A stretch of 48,719 bases of DNA from an uncultured Prevotellaceae bacterium. GTDB taxonomy: Bacteria; Bacteroidota; Bacteroidia; Bacteroidales; Bacteroidaceae. A program made the translations under genes and the position numbers. Location of the stretch: the NCBI GenBank assembly GCA_900318585.1, contig ONKY01000134.1:1-48719 (forward strand), read 5' to 3'. Shown piece by piece: positions 26,786-35,603 of this stretch. The notes below the pieces were generated by a model, which saw nothing but the letters and a program-made list of their open reading frames with translations, searched no databases and was not told the DNA's origin. Position 1 is the stretch's first letter, and every line of letters starts with the position of its first letter.

Positions 26786-28153
26786 TCAGCCGCAAGCGGC
26801 AGAGAGCACCTCGGAGAGCGTCGGATGGATGTGGACCATGTCGGCCAACTGGCTGATGGTGGTGTCACGACACATTAGGACGCTGGCCTCCTGCACGAGG
26901 TCGGCAGCATGGGCGCCGAAGGCGTGGCAACCAAGAATCCGGCCTCCGTCCTGCCCTTCTGAGGGTGGTGTGGCAAAGAGCTTCAGCAGTCCCTCCGGCT
27001 CATTCATGGCAAGGGCCTTGCCGTTGGCGCGCCAGAACGACTTCTTGCACACATAAGGGATGCCCTGCTCCTTCAGCTGGTCCTCCGTCGGTCCCACACA
27101 GGCAGCCTCTGGTTCAGTGAAGATGGCTGCGGGCATGATGTCGAAGCGGATACCGTCCGCACGGCCGAGGATATGGTTCACGGCACGCACGGCCTGCATC
27201 TCTGCGGCATGGGCCAGCATCTGCCGTCCATTCACGTCGCCGATGGCGTAATGGTGAGTGGTGAGAGGTGAAAGGTTACGGGTAGGCGCGTCAGCGGGAA
27301 TGGGGTGAAGGGATGAGGCGATCTGGAAGTTGGCATTGACGGGGATGGCGCCGTTGGGGGCGGCGGTGATTCCTGCTGCGGCAAGGTTCAGACCGTCGGT
27401 ATTGGGCTTCCGTCCCGTAGCCATCAGGATAACGTCGGCGTCGATGTCGCTGAGCGACTGTACGGCAGTCTTCATGTGGAACGTGATGCCCCTCTTCTCA
27501 AGAAGTTTGCGCAGGCGCTTGGCAATATCGTTGTCAAGGGCGGGCAGGCACTCCTTCAGGTACTCAATGACGGTGACCTCCGAGCCGAAGCGGTGGAACA
27601 CTGAGGCGAACTCCATGCCGATGACCCCGGCACCAATGATGCAGAGCTTCTTCGGCAGGCGGTCGAGCTGGAGCAGGCCAGTGGAGTCCACAACGCGGGA
27701 ATCGCCGATGTCGGGCAGCGGCAGAAGCTTGGTGCTGCTGCCCGTGGCGATGATGATGTTCGGGGCGGTGAATAGCTCGTCTGTTGCGACTGAGTCGCAA
27801 CCCGCAGAACAAGCGGCGGGACGGGCGTCAGAACCTTCGGGGTGAGCGTCGCAACGGATGGTGCCGGCATCGACGAACGAAGCACGACCACGTACCAGCG
27901 TGATGTTTGGGTGTGAGAGAATCCCCTCCACGCCCTGACGCAGCTGCGGAACGACCTGCGCCATCCGCTCGCGGGCCTCGACAAACGAGGCGCTGTGAAC
28001 GTAGGTCTTGGTAGGGATGCAACCCACATTCAGGCAGGTGCCTCCCACCTCATCGTCCTCGAAGATGACAACCTTCAGGCCGTTTTTGGCGGCGTACTCA
28101 GCGGCGCGATACCCCCCTGGGCCAGCGCCTATGATGCATAAATCATAATTCAT
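26786..28153 (-). CDS. lpdA: Dihydrolipoyl dehydrogenase (L protein)
   Basis: 455 residues. FAD motif GAGPGG (9-14), redox-active disulfide GGTCLNVGCIPTK (C40, C45), NAD motif GAGVIGMEFASVF, and the C-terminal HIHPTLSE with the active-site His. It re-oxidises lipoylated H protein with NAD. It is last in the glycine cleavage operon, 10 nt after gcvPB. Odd: several in-frame extra segments not expected in the family, namely HPEGSDARPAACSAGCDSVA (27783-27850 region), SLHPIPADAPTRNLSPLTTH (27251-27310) and TPPSEGQDGG (26943-26968). Each coincides with a palindrome or a heptamer tract. The core motifs are intact, so it is probably active. Confidence 0.95.
   Translation of the reverse strand: MNYDLCIIGAGPGGYRAAEYAAKNGLKVVIFEDDEVGGTCLNVGCIPTKTYVHSASFVEARERMAQVVPQLRQGVEGILSHPNITLVRGRASFVDAGTIRCDAHPEGSDARPAACSAGCDSVATDELFTAPNIIIATGSSTKLLPLPDIGDSRVVDSTGLLQLDRLPKKLCIIGAGVIGMEFASVFHRFGSEVTVIEYLKECLPALDNDIAKRLRKLLEKRGITFHMKTAVQSLSDIDADVILMATGRKPNTDGLNLAAAGITAAPNGAIPVNANFQIASSLHPIPADAPTRNLSPLTTHHYAIGDVNGRQMLAHAAEMQAVRAVNHILGRADGIRFDIMPAAIFTEPEAACVGPTEDQLKEQGIPYVCKKSFWRANGKALAMNEPEGLLKLFATPPSEGQDGGRILGCHAFGAHAADLVQEASVLMCRDTTISQLADMVHIHPTLSEVLSAACG
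26943..26968. repeat. In-frame palindromic element in lpdA (3' part)
   Basis: CCTCCGTCCTGCCCTTCTGA followed by GGGTGG; translated on the minus strand as PPSEGQDGG. Same class as the pnuT element. Confidence 0.65.
27253..27302. repeat. In-frame heptamer tract and shared 18-mer in lpdA
   Basis: GGTGAGT GGTGAGA GGTGAAA GGTTACG (27253-27280) is followed by GGCGCGTCAGCGGGAATG (27285-27302). The 18-mer occurs identically in gcvT at 31901-31918, where it is read in the same frame (IPADAP). Confidence 0.8.
27783..27801. repeat. In-frame palindrome in lpdA (middle)
   Basis: GTTGCGAC-TGA-GTCGCAAC, perfect 8-bp arms, translated as CDSVAT. Confidence 0.75.
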
Positions 28154-28163
28154 AACTCCTCAT

Positions 28164-29573
28164 TCATAATGCTTGAAGCATTGCACGATAAGTGGTTACG
28201 GGATGCTTGGCGGCGAGCACATCATCTACACGGCCGATGGGCGTCGTGTGGGGCGCCGACTTCACCTGATCGGGGTCGGTCTTGGCCTCCTCGGCTATCT
28301 GGCGCATGACGGCGATGAAGCCGTCGAGCGTGTCCTTCGACTCGTTCTCCGTCGGCTCAATCATGAGGCTCTCGTGGAAGAGCAGCGGGAAATAGATGGT
28401 GGGTGCATGGTAGCCATAGTCTAACAGGCGCTTTGCTATGTCCATTGTGGTGACGCCGGTGCTCTTGTCCTTCAGCCCGTCGAACACAAACTCATGCATA
28501 CACAATCCGTCAATCGGCAGTTCGTAGACATCCTTCAGCGACTCCTTGATATAGTTGGCGTTGAGCGTGGCCAACGGCCCTACTTCTTTAATATGTTCGC
28601 GCCCGAGCGTGAGGATGTAGGCGTAGGCCCGCATCATCACGGCGAAGTTGCCGTGATAGGGCGACACGACGGGGAAGAACTGTTGCAAGCCCTCGCGCAC
28701 GCCGACGGGACCGGCACCGGGACCGCCGCCGCCGTGGGGCGTAGAGAAGGTCTTGTGCAGGTTGATGTGCATCACGTCAAAGCCCATGTCACCCGGACGC
28801 GCTGCGCCGAGCATGGGGTTGAGGTTGGCACCGTCGTAGTACATCAGGCCGCCAGCCTTGTGTACCAGCTTCTCAATGGCGGGTATCTGCCGTTCGAAGA
28901 GTCCCAGCGTGTTGGGGTTGGTCATCATCATCGCGGCGATGGTATCGCTGCCTACTGTTGCAATCAGCTCTTTCAGGGCAGCGACGTCGATGGTCCCGTC
29001 GCTCAGCGACTTCACCTCTACGATCTCTAAGCCGCAGACGGCGGCAGAGGCGGGGTTGGTGCCGTGGGCCGAGTCGGGCACAATGACCTTTCTGCGCTGC
29101 AGGTCGCCGCGGCTCTCGTGGTACTTCCTGATGACCATCAGGCCCGTCAACTCACCGTGTGCACCGGCGTAGGGTTTGAACGTGAAGTGTGCCAGACCCG
29201 TCAACGCACTGAGCGAACGGCCGAGCAGGGTGACAAGTGCCTGTGCGCCCTTCGTCGTCTCGGCAGGCTGCAGGGGGTGCAGCTGTTGGAACTGCGGCAG
29301 GGCTGCCATCTCCTCGTTGATCTTGGGGTTATACTTCATGGTGCAGGAACCAAGCGGATAGAACCCCGTGTCCACGCCGAAGTTATTATTGGAGAGGTTC
29401 GTGTAGTGACGCACCACCGTCAGCTCGTCGCACTCCGGCAGGGCAGCATCCTCGGCCCGCTTCATGGAGGCGGGTATCTCATAGTCGCCAAAATGATTCT
29501 TAGGCAGGCTGTAGCCTTTGCGGCCCTCCTTCGAGAGCTCGAAGATCAGGTTTCCGTATAGTTTGTGATTCAT
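28164..29573 (-). CDS. gcvPB: Glycine decarboxylase P protein, subunit 2
   Basis: 469 residues; C-terminal half of the PLP enzyme that decarboxylates glycine and passes the aminomethyl group to H protein. The PLP lysine is K274 in DVMHINLHKTFSTPHGGGGP; DSAHGTNPASAA is the other signature. Works as a heterotetramer with GcvPA, whose gene overlaps it by 4 nt. The spacer to lpdA carries AATTCAT-type heptamers. Confidence 0.96.
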   Translation of the reverse strand: MNHKLYGNLIFELSKEGRKGYSLPKNHFGDYEIPASMKRAEDAALPECDELTVVRHYTNLSNNNFGVDTGFYPLGSCTMKYNPKINEEMAALPQFQQLHPLQPAETTKGAQALVTLLGRSLSALTGLAHFTFKPYAGAHGELTGLMVIRKYHESRGDLQRRKVIVPDSAHGTNPASAAVCGLEIVEVKSLSDGTIDVAALKELIATVGSDTIAAMMMTNPNTLGLFERQIPAIEKLVHKAGGLMYYDGANLNPMLGAARPGDMGFDVMHINLHKTFSTPHGGGGPGAGPVGVREGLQQFFPVVSPYHGNFAVMMRAYAYILTLGREHIKEVGPLATLNANYIKESLKDVYELPIDGLCMHEFVFDGLKDKSTGVTTMDIAKRLLDYGYHAPTIYFPLLFHESLMIEPTENESKDTLDGFIAVMRQIAEEAKTDPDQVKSAPHTTPIGRVDDVLAAKHPVTTYRAMLQAL

Positions 29574-30889
29574 AGGGCAGCAATCTTTACGAGGTTATCT
29601 ATTTCTTCCTTGGAACGCTTCTCGGTGACGGCAAAGAGAATACCGTCGTCACCAAGGCGCACGCCACCCAGAATGCCCGCTTCAATGAAGCGCTGGTAGA
29701 GCGTGTCAGCATCGCCGTCGTAGCATACGAGGAACTCGTTAAAGAACGGACGGTCGTAGACTAAACGGAAGCGACCCGTTGCCAAAAGTTGGTCGCACAG
29801 GTAATGTGCGCCCGCATAGGAAAGGTCGGCGGCCTCCTTCAGCCCCTGCTTGCCCATCAGCGAACAGTAGATGGTGACGAAGAGCGCCATCAGCGACTGG
29901 TTAGAGCAGATGTTCGAGGTGGCCTTCTGGCGGCGGATGTGCTGTTCGCGGGCCTGCAGGGTGAGCACGAAGGCGCGCTGGTCGCGGTTATCCAGCGTCT
30001 TGCCCACGATGCGGCCGGGCATCTTGCGGATGAGTTTCTCCGTGCAGCACATATAGCCCACGTATGGGCCGCCCCACTGCATGGGGATGCCTAACGACTG
30101 ACCGTCGCCTACGGCGATGTCGGCGCCCCATTCGCCGGGAGTCTTCAGCACGGCGAGGTCGGCAATGATGCTGTTCATGACAAAGAGGGCCTTGGCATTG
30201 TGGATGGCGTCGGCAAAGCCGCCATAGTCCTCGACGATGCCGAAGTAGTTGGGCTGCTGCACCATCACACCGGCCACGCCGCCCTGCGCTAACTGTGCTT
30301 CGAGGCTTTCCCTCGAAGTGACCCCGTCCTCCTGCGGAATCATCTCCAGCTCTATGCCCTGGAAGTGGGCGTATGTCTTCATCACCTCAACAGTCTTCGG
30401 GTCCACGGTCTCAGATACTAAGAAGCGGTTCTGCTTCTTGCCTGCTGCCACCGCCATCATCATAGCCTCGGCCGAGGCCGTAGTGCCGTCGTACATGGAT
30501 GCGTTGGAGATGTCCATGCCTGTCAGCTCGGCCATCATCGACTGGAACTCAAAAATGTAGTGCAGCGTGCCCTGCGAAATCTCCGCCTGGTAGGGTGTGT
30601 AGGAGGTCAGGAACTCAGAGCGTGACAGCAGGCTCGGGATGACGGCGGGTGTATAGCGGTCGTAGACCCCTGCGCCGGCAAAGCACGTCAGCGGATGGTT
30701 CTGTGAACCGAGCTTCTCGAAGAGCTGGCGCACCTCCAGCTCGCTCATCTCCGAGGGGATGTCGTAGTCGCCACGGAAGCGGACACTCTCAGGTATCTGG
30801 GCGTACAGGGCGTCGAGGGAATCGACGCCTGCTTTCGCCATCATTGCCTGAAGGTCTTCCTCTGTATGGGGAAAATACTTATAATTCAT
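29570..30889 (-). CDS. gcvPA: Glycine decarboxylase P protein, subunit 1
   Basis: 439 residues; the N-terminal half of the split P protein. It starts MNYKYFPHTEEDLQAMMAKA, and has the family blocks FAGAGVYDRYTPAVI, YTPYQAEISQGTLHYIFEFQ and GIPMQWGGPYVGYM. It has no PLP lysine of its own. The stop codon overlaps the start of gcvPB (ATGA), so they are translationally coupled. The 23-nt spacer from gcvH is made of a heptamer tract. Confidence 0.96.
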   Translation of the reverse strand: MNYKYFPHTEEDLQAMMAKAGVDSLDALYAQIPESVRFRGDYDIPSEMSELEVRQLFEKLGSQNHPLTCFAGAGVYDRYTPAVIPSLLSRSEFLTSYTPYQAEISQGTLHYIFEFQSMMAELTGMDISNASMYDGTTASAEAMMMAVAAGKKQNRFLVSETVDPKTVEVMKTYAHFQGIELEMIPQEDGVTSRESLEAQLAQGGVAGVMVQQPNYFGIVEDYGGFADAIHNAKALFVMNSIIADLAVLKTPGEWGADIAVGDGQSLGIPMQWGGPYVGYMCCTEKLIRKMPGRIVGKTLDNRDQRAFVLTLQAREQHIRRQKATSNICSNQSLMALFVTIYCSLMGKQGLKEAADLSYAGAHYLCDQLLATGRFRLVYDRPFFNEFLVCYDGDADTLYQRFIEAGILGGVRLGDDGILFAVTEKRSKEEIDNLVKIAAL

Positions 30890-30915
30890 AATTCACAATG
30901 CATCATGCATAATTA
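30881..30915. repeat. Heptamer repeat between gcvH and gcvPA
   Basis: Five 7-nt units: ATAATTC, ATAATTC, ACAATGC, ATCATGC, ATAATTA. They span the gcvH stop, the spacer and the first codons of gcvPA. Confidence 0.85.
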
Positions 30916-31293
30916 CTTCTCGCAGAATGCTGCGTAAGCCGAGGCGTCCATGAGGTTGTCGAGCTCAGACTTGTCGCTGAGTTCTACCTTGATGATCCAG
31001 TTCTCGTAGGCATCTTGGTTGATCAGCTCGGGGCTGTCCTCCAAAGCTTCGTTCACCTCGACGACGGTGCCGCTGACGGGCGACATCAGGTCGGAGGCTG
31101 CCTTCACGCTCTCCACGGCGCCGAACTCCTCGCCGGCCTCCACCTCATCGTCCACATCGGGCATGTCCACGTAAACCACATTGCCCAAAGCGTTCTGGGC
31201 GTAATCAGTAATGCCGATGAAACCAAAGTCACCTTCTACTCTTACATATTCGTGCGACTCCGAGTAGTAGAGTCCTTCCAATACTTTTGCCAT
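30913..31293 (-). CDS. gcvH: Glycine cleavage H protein
   Basis: 126 residues, lipoyl carrier. The lipoylated lysine is K64 in GAVESVKAASDLMSP. N-terminal YYSESHEYVRVEG and ITDYAQNALGNVVYVD are typical. It carries the aminomethyl group between P, T and L proteins. It sits 3 nt after gcvT. Confidence 0.97.
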   Translation of the reverse strand: MAKVLEGLYYSESHEYVRVEGDFGFIGITDYAQNALGNVVYVDMPDVDDEVEAGEEFGAVESVKAASDLMSPVSGTVVEVNEALEDSPELINQDAYENWIIKVELSDKSELDNLMDASAYAAFCEK

Positions 31294-31296
31294 AAT

Positions 31297-32484
31297 CTAA
31301 AGCTTATAATGTTTGTCATAGAATTTTTTCTTGATGACGGTGCCGGGGAACACCTTTTTGCGGATTTGGATGTCCACCTCGGTACCAAGTGCAGCATACT
31401 GCGAGTCGATGAGTGCCATGCAGACACTCTTGTCAGTAGAGAGGGTGTGGTAGCCCGTGGTCACCTCGCCGATGGGCTGGCCCTCCTTGTTCAGCACTGT
31501 GTAGCCGTGGCGGGGGATGGCCTTGTCGTGCAGTTCAATGCCTACCAGCTTTCTGGCAACGCCCTCTGCCTTCTGCTTGGCCAAGGCTTCCTTGCCCACA
31601 AATTCCTCCTTGTCGAGCTTCACGAACATACTGAGGCCTGCCATGATAGGCGAAATCTCCGCACTCAGCTCGTCGCCGTAGAGGGGCAGTCCCACCTCGA
31701 AGCGTAACGTGTCGCGGCAGCCGAGGCCACAAGCTTGGACGCCGGCGGCAATCAGCTTATCCCAGCAATCGCGGATGAAGTCGTGGGAACCGTACACCTC
31801 AAAGCCGTCCTCGCCGGTGTAGCCCGTGCGGGAAACGATGATGTCATAGGAGGAAAGACTACTGGCTCTTTGCGAGCAAAGCGTCCCAGAGGGGCGAGCT
31901 GGCGCGTCAGCGGGAATGAGGTGAGGAAGGGTCTTGAAGGTGTAGAACTTCAGTTCCTTGCAGGGGATAGCCAGCACGCGCTCCATCACATCCTCCGACT
32001 CCGGTCCCTGAATGGCAATCTGGCCGTAGAAGTCGGAGCGGTTCTGCAGGTCGATGTCGAAGCCTTGGGCTTGCTGCTGCATCCACGCCCAGTCCTTGTC
32101 GATATTGGCGGCATTGATGACGAGGAAGAAATCGTTATCGCCCATCTTGTAGACTAACAGGTCGTCTACCGTGCCACCGTCTTCGTAGCACATCATGCCG
32201 TAGAAGATCTTCCCCACGGGGGCACCGGCCACGTCGTTGGTGAAGATATGCTGCACATAACGCTCAGCCTCCTTGCCACGTACCGTCACCTCGCCCATGT
32301 GGGAGACGTCGAACAGGCCCACCTTCTCACGGACGGCGGTATGCTCGGGAGCAATACCTGCATACTGGTAGAGCAGGGGCATGTCGAAACCTCCGAAGGA
32401 TACCATTGTAGCGCCCAATGCGACGTGCTTGTCGTGCAGGCACGTCTGCTTGTCTTTCTTTTCAAGTTCTTGTTTGATAGCCAT
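31297..32484 (-). CDS. gcvT: Aminomethyltransferase (T protein)
   Basis: 395 residues; transfers the methylene group to tetrahydrofolate. Motifs: VGLFDVSHMGEVTVRGK near 57, ISRTGYTGEDGFE-like VSRTGYTGEDGFEVY, and the C-terminal VTTGYHTLSTDKSV. It is longer than most GcvT (about 360): around HLIPADAPARPSGTLCSQRA there is an extra in-frame segment. This segment contains the palindrome 31868-31881 and the 18-mer shared with lpdA. It follows lplA by 24 nt. Confidence 0.95.
   Translation of the reverse strand: MAIKQELEKKDKQTCLHDKHVALGATMVSFGGFDMPLLYQYAGIAPEHTAVREKVGLFDVSHMGEVTVRGKEAERYVQHIFTNDVAGAPVGKIFYGMMCYEDGGTVDDLLVYKMGDNDFFLVINAANIDKDWAWMQQQAQGFDIDLQNRSDFYGQIAIQGPESEDVMERVLAIPCKELKFYTFKTLPHLIPADAPARPSGTLCSQRASSLSSYDIIVSRTGYTGEDGFEVYGSHDFIRDCWDKLIAAGVQACGLGCRDTLRFEVGLPLYGDELSAEISPIMAGLSMFVKLDKEEFVGKEALAKQKAEGVARKLVGIELHDKAIPRHGYTVLNKEGQPIGEVTTGYHTLSTDKSVCMALIDSQYAALGTEVDIQIRKKVFPGTVIKKKFYDKHYKL
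31868..31918. repeat. In-frame palindrome and shared 18-mer in gcvT
   Basis: CTTTGC-GA-GCAAAG (31868-31881), then GGCGCGTCAGCGGGAATG (31901-31918), identical to lpdA 27285-27302. All are read in frame. Confidence 0.75.
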
Positions 32485-32508
32485 TTTTCAGTTATTGTAG
32501 TTATTGGA

Positions 32509-33222
32509 TTATGTAATCAGTCTGATGAAGTCCTCGCGCAGATACGTCTGCTCCAACGCTTCTATTCCGGCTACGTCGCTGGGCGAGAGTAGCAGTTCGC
32601 CGTCGCAAAGGGATTCCCTGATGAGCACCTTCAGTTGCTCAAGGCTCAGGGTGGTGTGGTCTTTTAGCAGCGTGATGCGCTGACGCACGCTCTGCACACC
32701 GTTCTTCTGAAGTTTCTCGCGGCTCGGCGTGATAGCTCGCACCATGTGCTCCATGTTCGTGTCGTAGAGCATGGTGCTGTGGACGATGCTATGACCGTCC
32801 ACATGGTAGCAGGCAGTACCGCAGACCTTCCTGCTGCCAATCATGATGTCATTGTGGCTGGTACCCGTGGCCTCGATGCCCATCTTGCGTAGCACCAGCA
32901 GTACCATGTTGACAAACCTGTTGAAGGAAAAGCCTACATTGTCACTGGCAGTGACAAAGGAAAGCATCAGGTTGTCCATGTCGGCATACACACAGCCGCC
33001 GCCGCTCTTACGCCTATAGATCTTGATGCCGTGCTCACGGCAATAGTCTATATCCACTTCGTTTTCTGCTACTTGGTTGCGGCCAAAGATAACACTGGAC
33101 TCTACTTGCCATGTAAAGAAGCAGTCGGCCTCTTCAAGATGGCGTGCCACATATTCCTCCATCGCCAGATAGAACGACAGATGACGAATTTGGGAAGGTT
33201 CAGGCAGAGATATATACTTCAT
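32509..33222 (-). CDS. lplA: Lipoate-protein ligase family protein
   Basis: 237 residues. Signature RRKSGGGCVYAD (70-81), catalytic-type lysine K132 in IGSRKVCGTA, and SFVTASDNVGF. It belongs to the LplA/LipB/BirA fold and attaches lipoate (or octanoate) to carrier proteins. As first gene of the operon, its natural substrate is very likely GcvH encoded two genes later. It is shorter than E. coli LplA (338) and lacks the C-terminal accessory domain. An amidotransferase role (LipM/LipL-like) cannot be excluded. Confidence 0.88.
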   Translation of the reverse strand: MKYISLPEPSQIRHLSFYLAMEEYVARHLEEADCFFTWQVESSVIFGRNQVAENEVDIDYCREHGIKIYRRKSGGGCVYADMDNLMLSFVTASDNVGFSFNRFVNMVLLVLRKMGIEATGTSHNDIMIGSRKVCGTACYHVDGHSIVHSTMLYDTNMEHMVRAITPSREKLQKNGVQSVRQRITLLKDHTTLSLEQLKVLIRESLCDGELLLSPSDVAGIEALEQTYLREDFIRLIT

Positions 33223-33248
33223 TCGTTTAGGTCAGCGTATAATCTCTG

Positions 33249-33279
33249 CAAATTTATGAAGTTTTTGCGAGACCACCAA
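33249..33279 (-). promoter_or_regulatory. Promoter of the lplA-gcv operon
   Basis: Minus strand TTGG (33276-33279), 19 nt, TAAATTTG (33249-33256), 27 nt upstream of the ATG. No glycine riboswitch fits in this short leader. Confidence 0.6.
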
Positions 33280-33296
33280 GAAAAAACCGTTTTTCT

Positions 33297-33327
33297 TTTG
33301 CATTTCGCCCGTTTTTTCGTATCTTTG
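33297..33327 (+). promoter_or_regulatory. Promoter of prmC-recX-xerD
   Basis: TTTG (33297-33300), 19 nt, TATCTTTG (33320-33327), only 11 nt before the prmC ATG. Confidence 0.75.
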
Positions 33328-33337
33328 CGACAAAAAT

Positions 33338-34183
33338 ATGAAAGAACAGACCACCACTTACCGTAATCTTTGGGAACGCCTGACGACGGTCTATGATGTC
33401 GGCGAGGCAAAGTCTGTGGTGCGTTGGCTGTTAGATGTCAGCTTCCAGTTGACGCTGGCCGACGTACTGGGTGGTGCGTTGGAACGGCTAAGTGCTGGTG
33501 ACAAGCAACGGTTGAAACAGATGATGCTGCGTTTGGAGCAGGGTGAGCCGGTGCAGTACGTGGCGGGACAAACAGAGTTCTGCGGCCGCTGGCTGCATTT
33601 GGAGCCGGGTGTGCTCATCCCCAGACCGGAGACGGAGGAACTGTGTCGGTGGATACTGGGAGGCAATCATCATCCATCCTCCATCCTCGACATCGGAACG
33701 GGCAGTGGCTGTATAGCCATCACGCTGGCCTTGGAGTTAGAGGGAGCGAAGGTGATGGCGTGGGACATCTCACCAGAAGTCCTGCGTATTGCATCAGAGA
33801 ATGCCCGTCGTCTCGATGCCAACGTGGACTTCCGCCGGCAGGATGCACTTTTACCGCCGTCAGACGCTGACTGTTGGGACATCATTGTCAGCAATCCGCC
33901 GTATGTGTGTGACAGTGAGCGGCAGCAGATGCACATCGGCGTGCTCGGCCATGAGCCGCACCAGGCCCTCTTCGTTCCCGACGGCGACCCGCTACGCTTC
34001 TACCGCGCCATCGGCCGGTATGCCTCTACGGCCTTGTGCCGTGGCGGCTCTCTCTACTTTGAGATCAATCCCTTGTACCACAGTCCGCTGTGCCAGCTTT
34101 TGGAAGAACAGGGATTTAAGGATATATCAACGCAAAATGACCAGTTCGGCAAATGCCGGATGGTCAGAGCCATACGACCATGA
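33338..34183 (+). CDS. prmC: Peptide chain release factor N5-glutamine methyltransferase
   Basis: 281 residues. Methylates the Gln of the GGQ motif of release factors. N-terminal helical domain, then a Rossmann methyltransferase domain with SAM motif DIGTGSGC (118-125) and the catalytic NPPY (186-189). The stop TGA overlaps the ATG of recX (ATGA). Confidence 0.95.
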   Translation: MKEQTTTYRNLWERLTTVYDVGEAKSVVRWLLDVSFQLTLADVLGGALERLSAGDKQRLKQMMLRLEQGEPVQYVAGQTEFCGRWLHLEPGVLIPRPETEELCRWILGGNHHPSSILDIGTGSGCIAITLALELEGAKVMAWDISPEVLRIASENARRLDANVDFRRQDALLPPSDADCWDIIVSNPPYVCDSERQQMHIGVLGHEPHQALFVPDGDPLRFYRAIGRYASTALCRGGSLYFEINPLYHSPLCQLLEEQGFKDISTQNDQFGKCRMVRAIRP

Positions 34184-34653
34184 AGGAAATCAGCGAACAA
34201 GAAGCCTGGTTGCGCTTATCTACGCTTTGCGCCGGCGGCGAGCACTGCCAGCACGAGATGACGGAAAAGATGCGGCGCTGGGGTGTCAGCGACGAGGCAC
34301 AGGCCCGCATCATGGCGCGCCTTGTGGACGAACGCTATATAGATGATGAGCGCTACGCCCGTGCCTTCGCGAACGACAAGGTGCGTTTCGACAAATGGGG
34401 TCGCCGCAAGGTGGAGCAGGCGCTATGGATGAAGCACATCAGCGACGACATCATGCAGCGCGTGCTCGACGAGATAGACGGGCAGCTCTATGTGGACAAC
34501 CTGCGCCAGTTGCTGAAGAGTAAGGATAAGAGCGTCAAGGCTGCCTCCGACTACGAACGGCGCCAGAAGCTCGTCCGCTTTGCCCTTGGCCGTGGCTATG
34601 GCTTCGATGTCATTCGTCTGGCTATGGATGTGGGCGACATTGAGGAGGAGTAG
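34180..34653 (+). CDS. recX: Regulatory protein RecX
   Basis: 157 residues from the ATG overlapping the prmC stop; an in-frame ATG nine codons earlier is inside prmC. Three-helix repeats of the RecX type, with DERYIDDERYARAFANDKVRF and GRRKVEQAL. RecX binds RecA filaments and limits recombination. recA is not in the window. It lies 4 nt before xerD. Confidence 0.9.
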   Translation: MKEISEQEAWLRLSTLCAGGEHCQHEMTEKMRRWGVSDEAQARIMARLVDERYIDDERYARAFANDKVRFDKWGRRKVEQALWMKHISDDIMQRVLDEIDGQLYVDNLRQLLKSKDKSVKAASDYERRQKLVRFALGRGYGFDVIRLAMDVGDIEEE

Positions 34654-34657
34654 GGAG

Positions 34658-35572
34658 ATGGAGAAGCAGAACTATATGAAGCCGTACCTGCGCTACCTGA
34701 AACTGCAGCGGGGCATGTCGGCAAACACGTTGGAGGCGTACAGCCGCGACGTGGAGAAACTGCTGCACTATTTGGACAGGGAGCAGAAGGATGCGGCAAC
34801 GATGGAGCTGGAAGACCTGCAGCATTTCGCCGCAGGACTGCACGACATCGGCATCGGGCCGCGCTCGCAGTGCCGCATTCTGAGCGGCGTGCGTTCGTTC
34901 TGCCGCTTCCTGCAGTTGGATGGTTTCCGCGACGATGACCCCAGCGAGCTGTTGGAGTCGCCGCAGATAGGCGACCACCTGCCTGCCGTGCTGTCAACTG
35001 AGGAGGTAGACCGCTTGGAGGCATCCATCGACCTCTCGAAGTGGGAAGGTCACCGCAACCGCGCTATCATTGAAGTGCTCTTCTCCTGTGGCCTGCGCGT
35101 CAGCGAGCTGGTGACGCTCCACCTGTCTGACCTGTTCTTGGAGGAGGAGTTCGTGCGGGTGTTGGGCAAGGGCTCGAAGGAACGCTTGGTGCCAATCTCT
35201 AAGCGGGCTATCCGTGAACTGCATTTATGGTTTGATGACCGCCAGCAGATGAACATCAAACCCGGCGAGGAGGACTACGTATTCCTGAACCGACGCGGCG
35301 CCCATCTCACTCGCACCATGATACTTATCATGATCAAGCAGCAGGCCTTGGAGGCTCGCATCCAGAAAACCATCTCGCCCCATACGCTACGCCACTCGTT
35401 TGCCACGGCACTGTTGGAGGGCGGTGCCGACCTGCGCGTCATCCAGGCGCTATTAGGCCATGAGGACATTGGCACGACGGAAATCTATACGCATATTGAT
35501 ACCTCTGCCCTGCGTCGTGCCATTCTGGAGCACCATCCGAGGAATATGGTGAAAGGGGATGGTGGATTGTGA
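34658..35572 (+). CDS. xerD: Tyrosine recombinase XerD-like
   Basis: 304 residues from the ATG at 34658. N-terminal SAM-like domain (YLRYLKLQRGMSANTLEAYS), catalytic domain with CGLRVSELVTL (first Arg near 147), the beta-hairpin Lys in GKGSKERLVP, HTLRHSFATALLEGGADLRV, LGHEDIGTTEIYTH with the Tyr nucleophile. Length and the prmC-recX setting fit the chromosomal dimer-resolution recombinase rather than an integrase of a mobile element. No flanking integration signs are seen. Confidence 0.92.
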   Translation: MEKQNYMKPYLRYLKLQRGMSANTLEAYSRDVEKLLHYLDREQKDAATMELEDLQHFAAGLHDIGIGPRSQCRILSGVRSFCRFLQLDGFRDDDPSELLESPQIGDHLPAVLSTEEVDRLEASIDLSKWEGHRNRAIIEVLFSCGLRVSELVTLHLSDLFLEEEFVRVLGKGSKERLVPISKRAIRELHLWFDDRQQMNIKPGEEDYVFLNRRGAHLTRTMILIMIKQQALEARIQKTISPHTLRHSFATALLEGGADLRVIQALLGHEDIGTTEIYTHIDTSALRRAILEHHPRNMVKGDGGL

Positions 35573-35603
35573 GAATAATATCATAACTACTAAGTACAAT
35601 AAC

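Noticed and set aside
33223..33248. Glycine riboswitch before the gcv operon
   Set aside because: The leader from the predicted transcription start to the lplA ATG is only about 20 nt and has no glycine aptamer motifs; the 24-nt lplA-gcvT gap is also too short.
34658..35572. XerD-like recombinase as integrase of a mobile element
   Set aside because: Housekeeping neighbours (prmC, recX), XerD length, no direct repeats, tRNA gene or cargo nearby.
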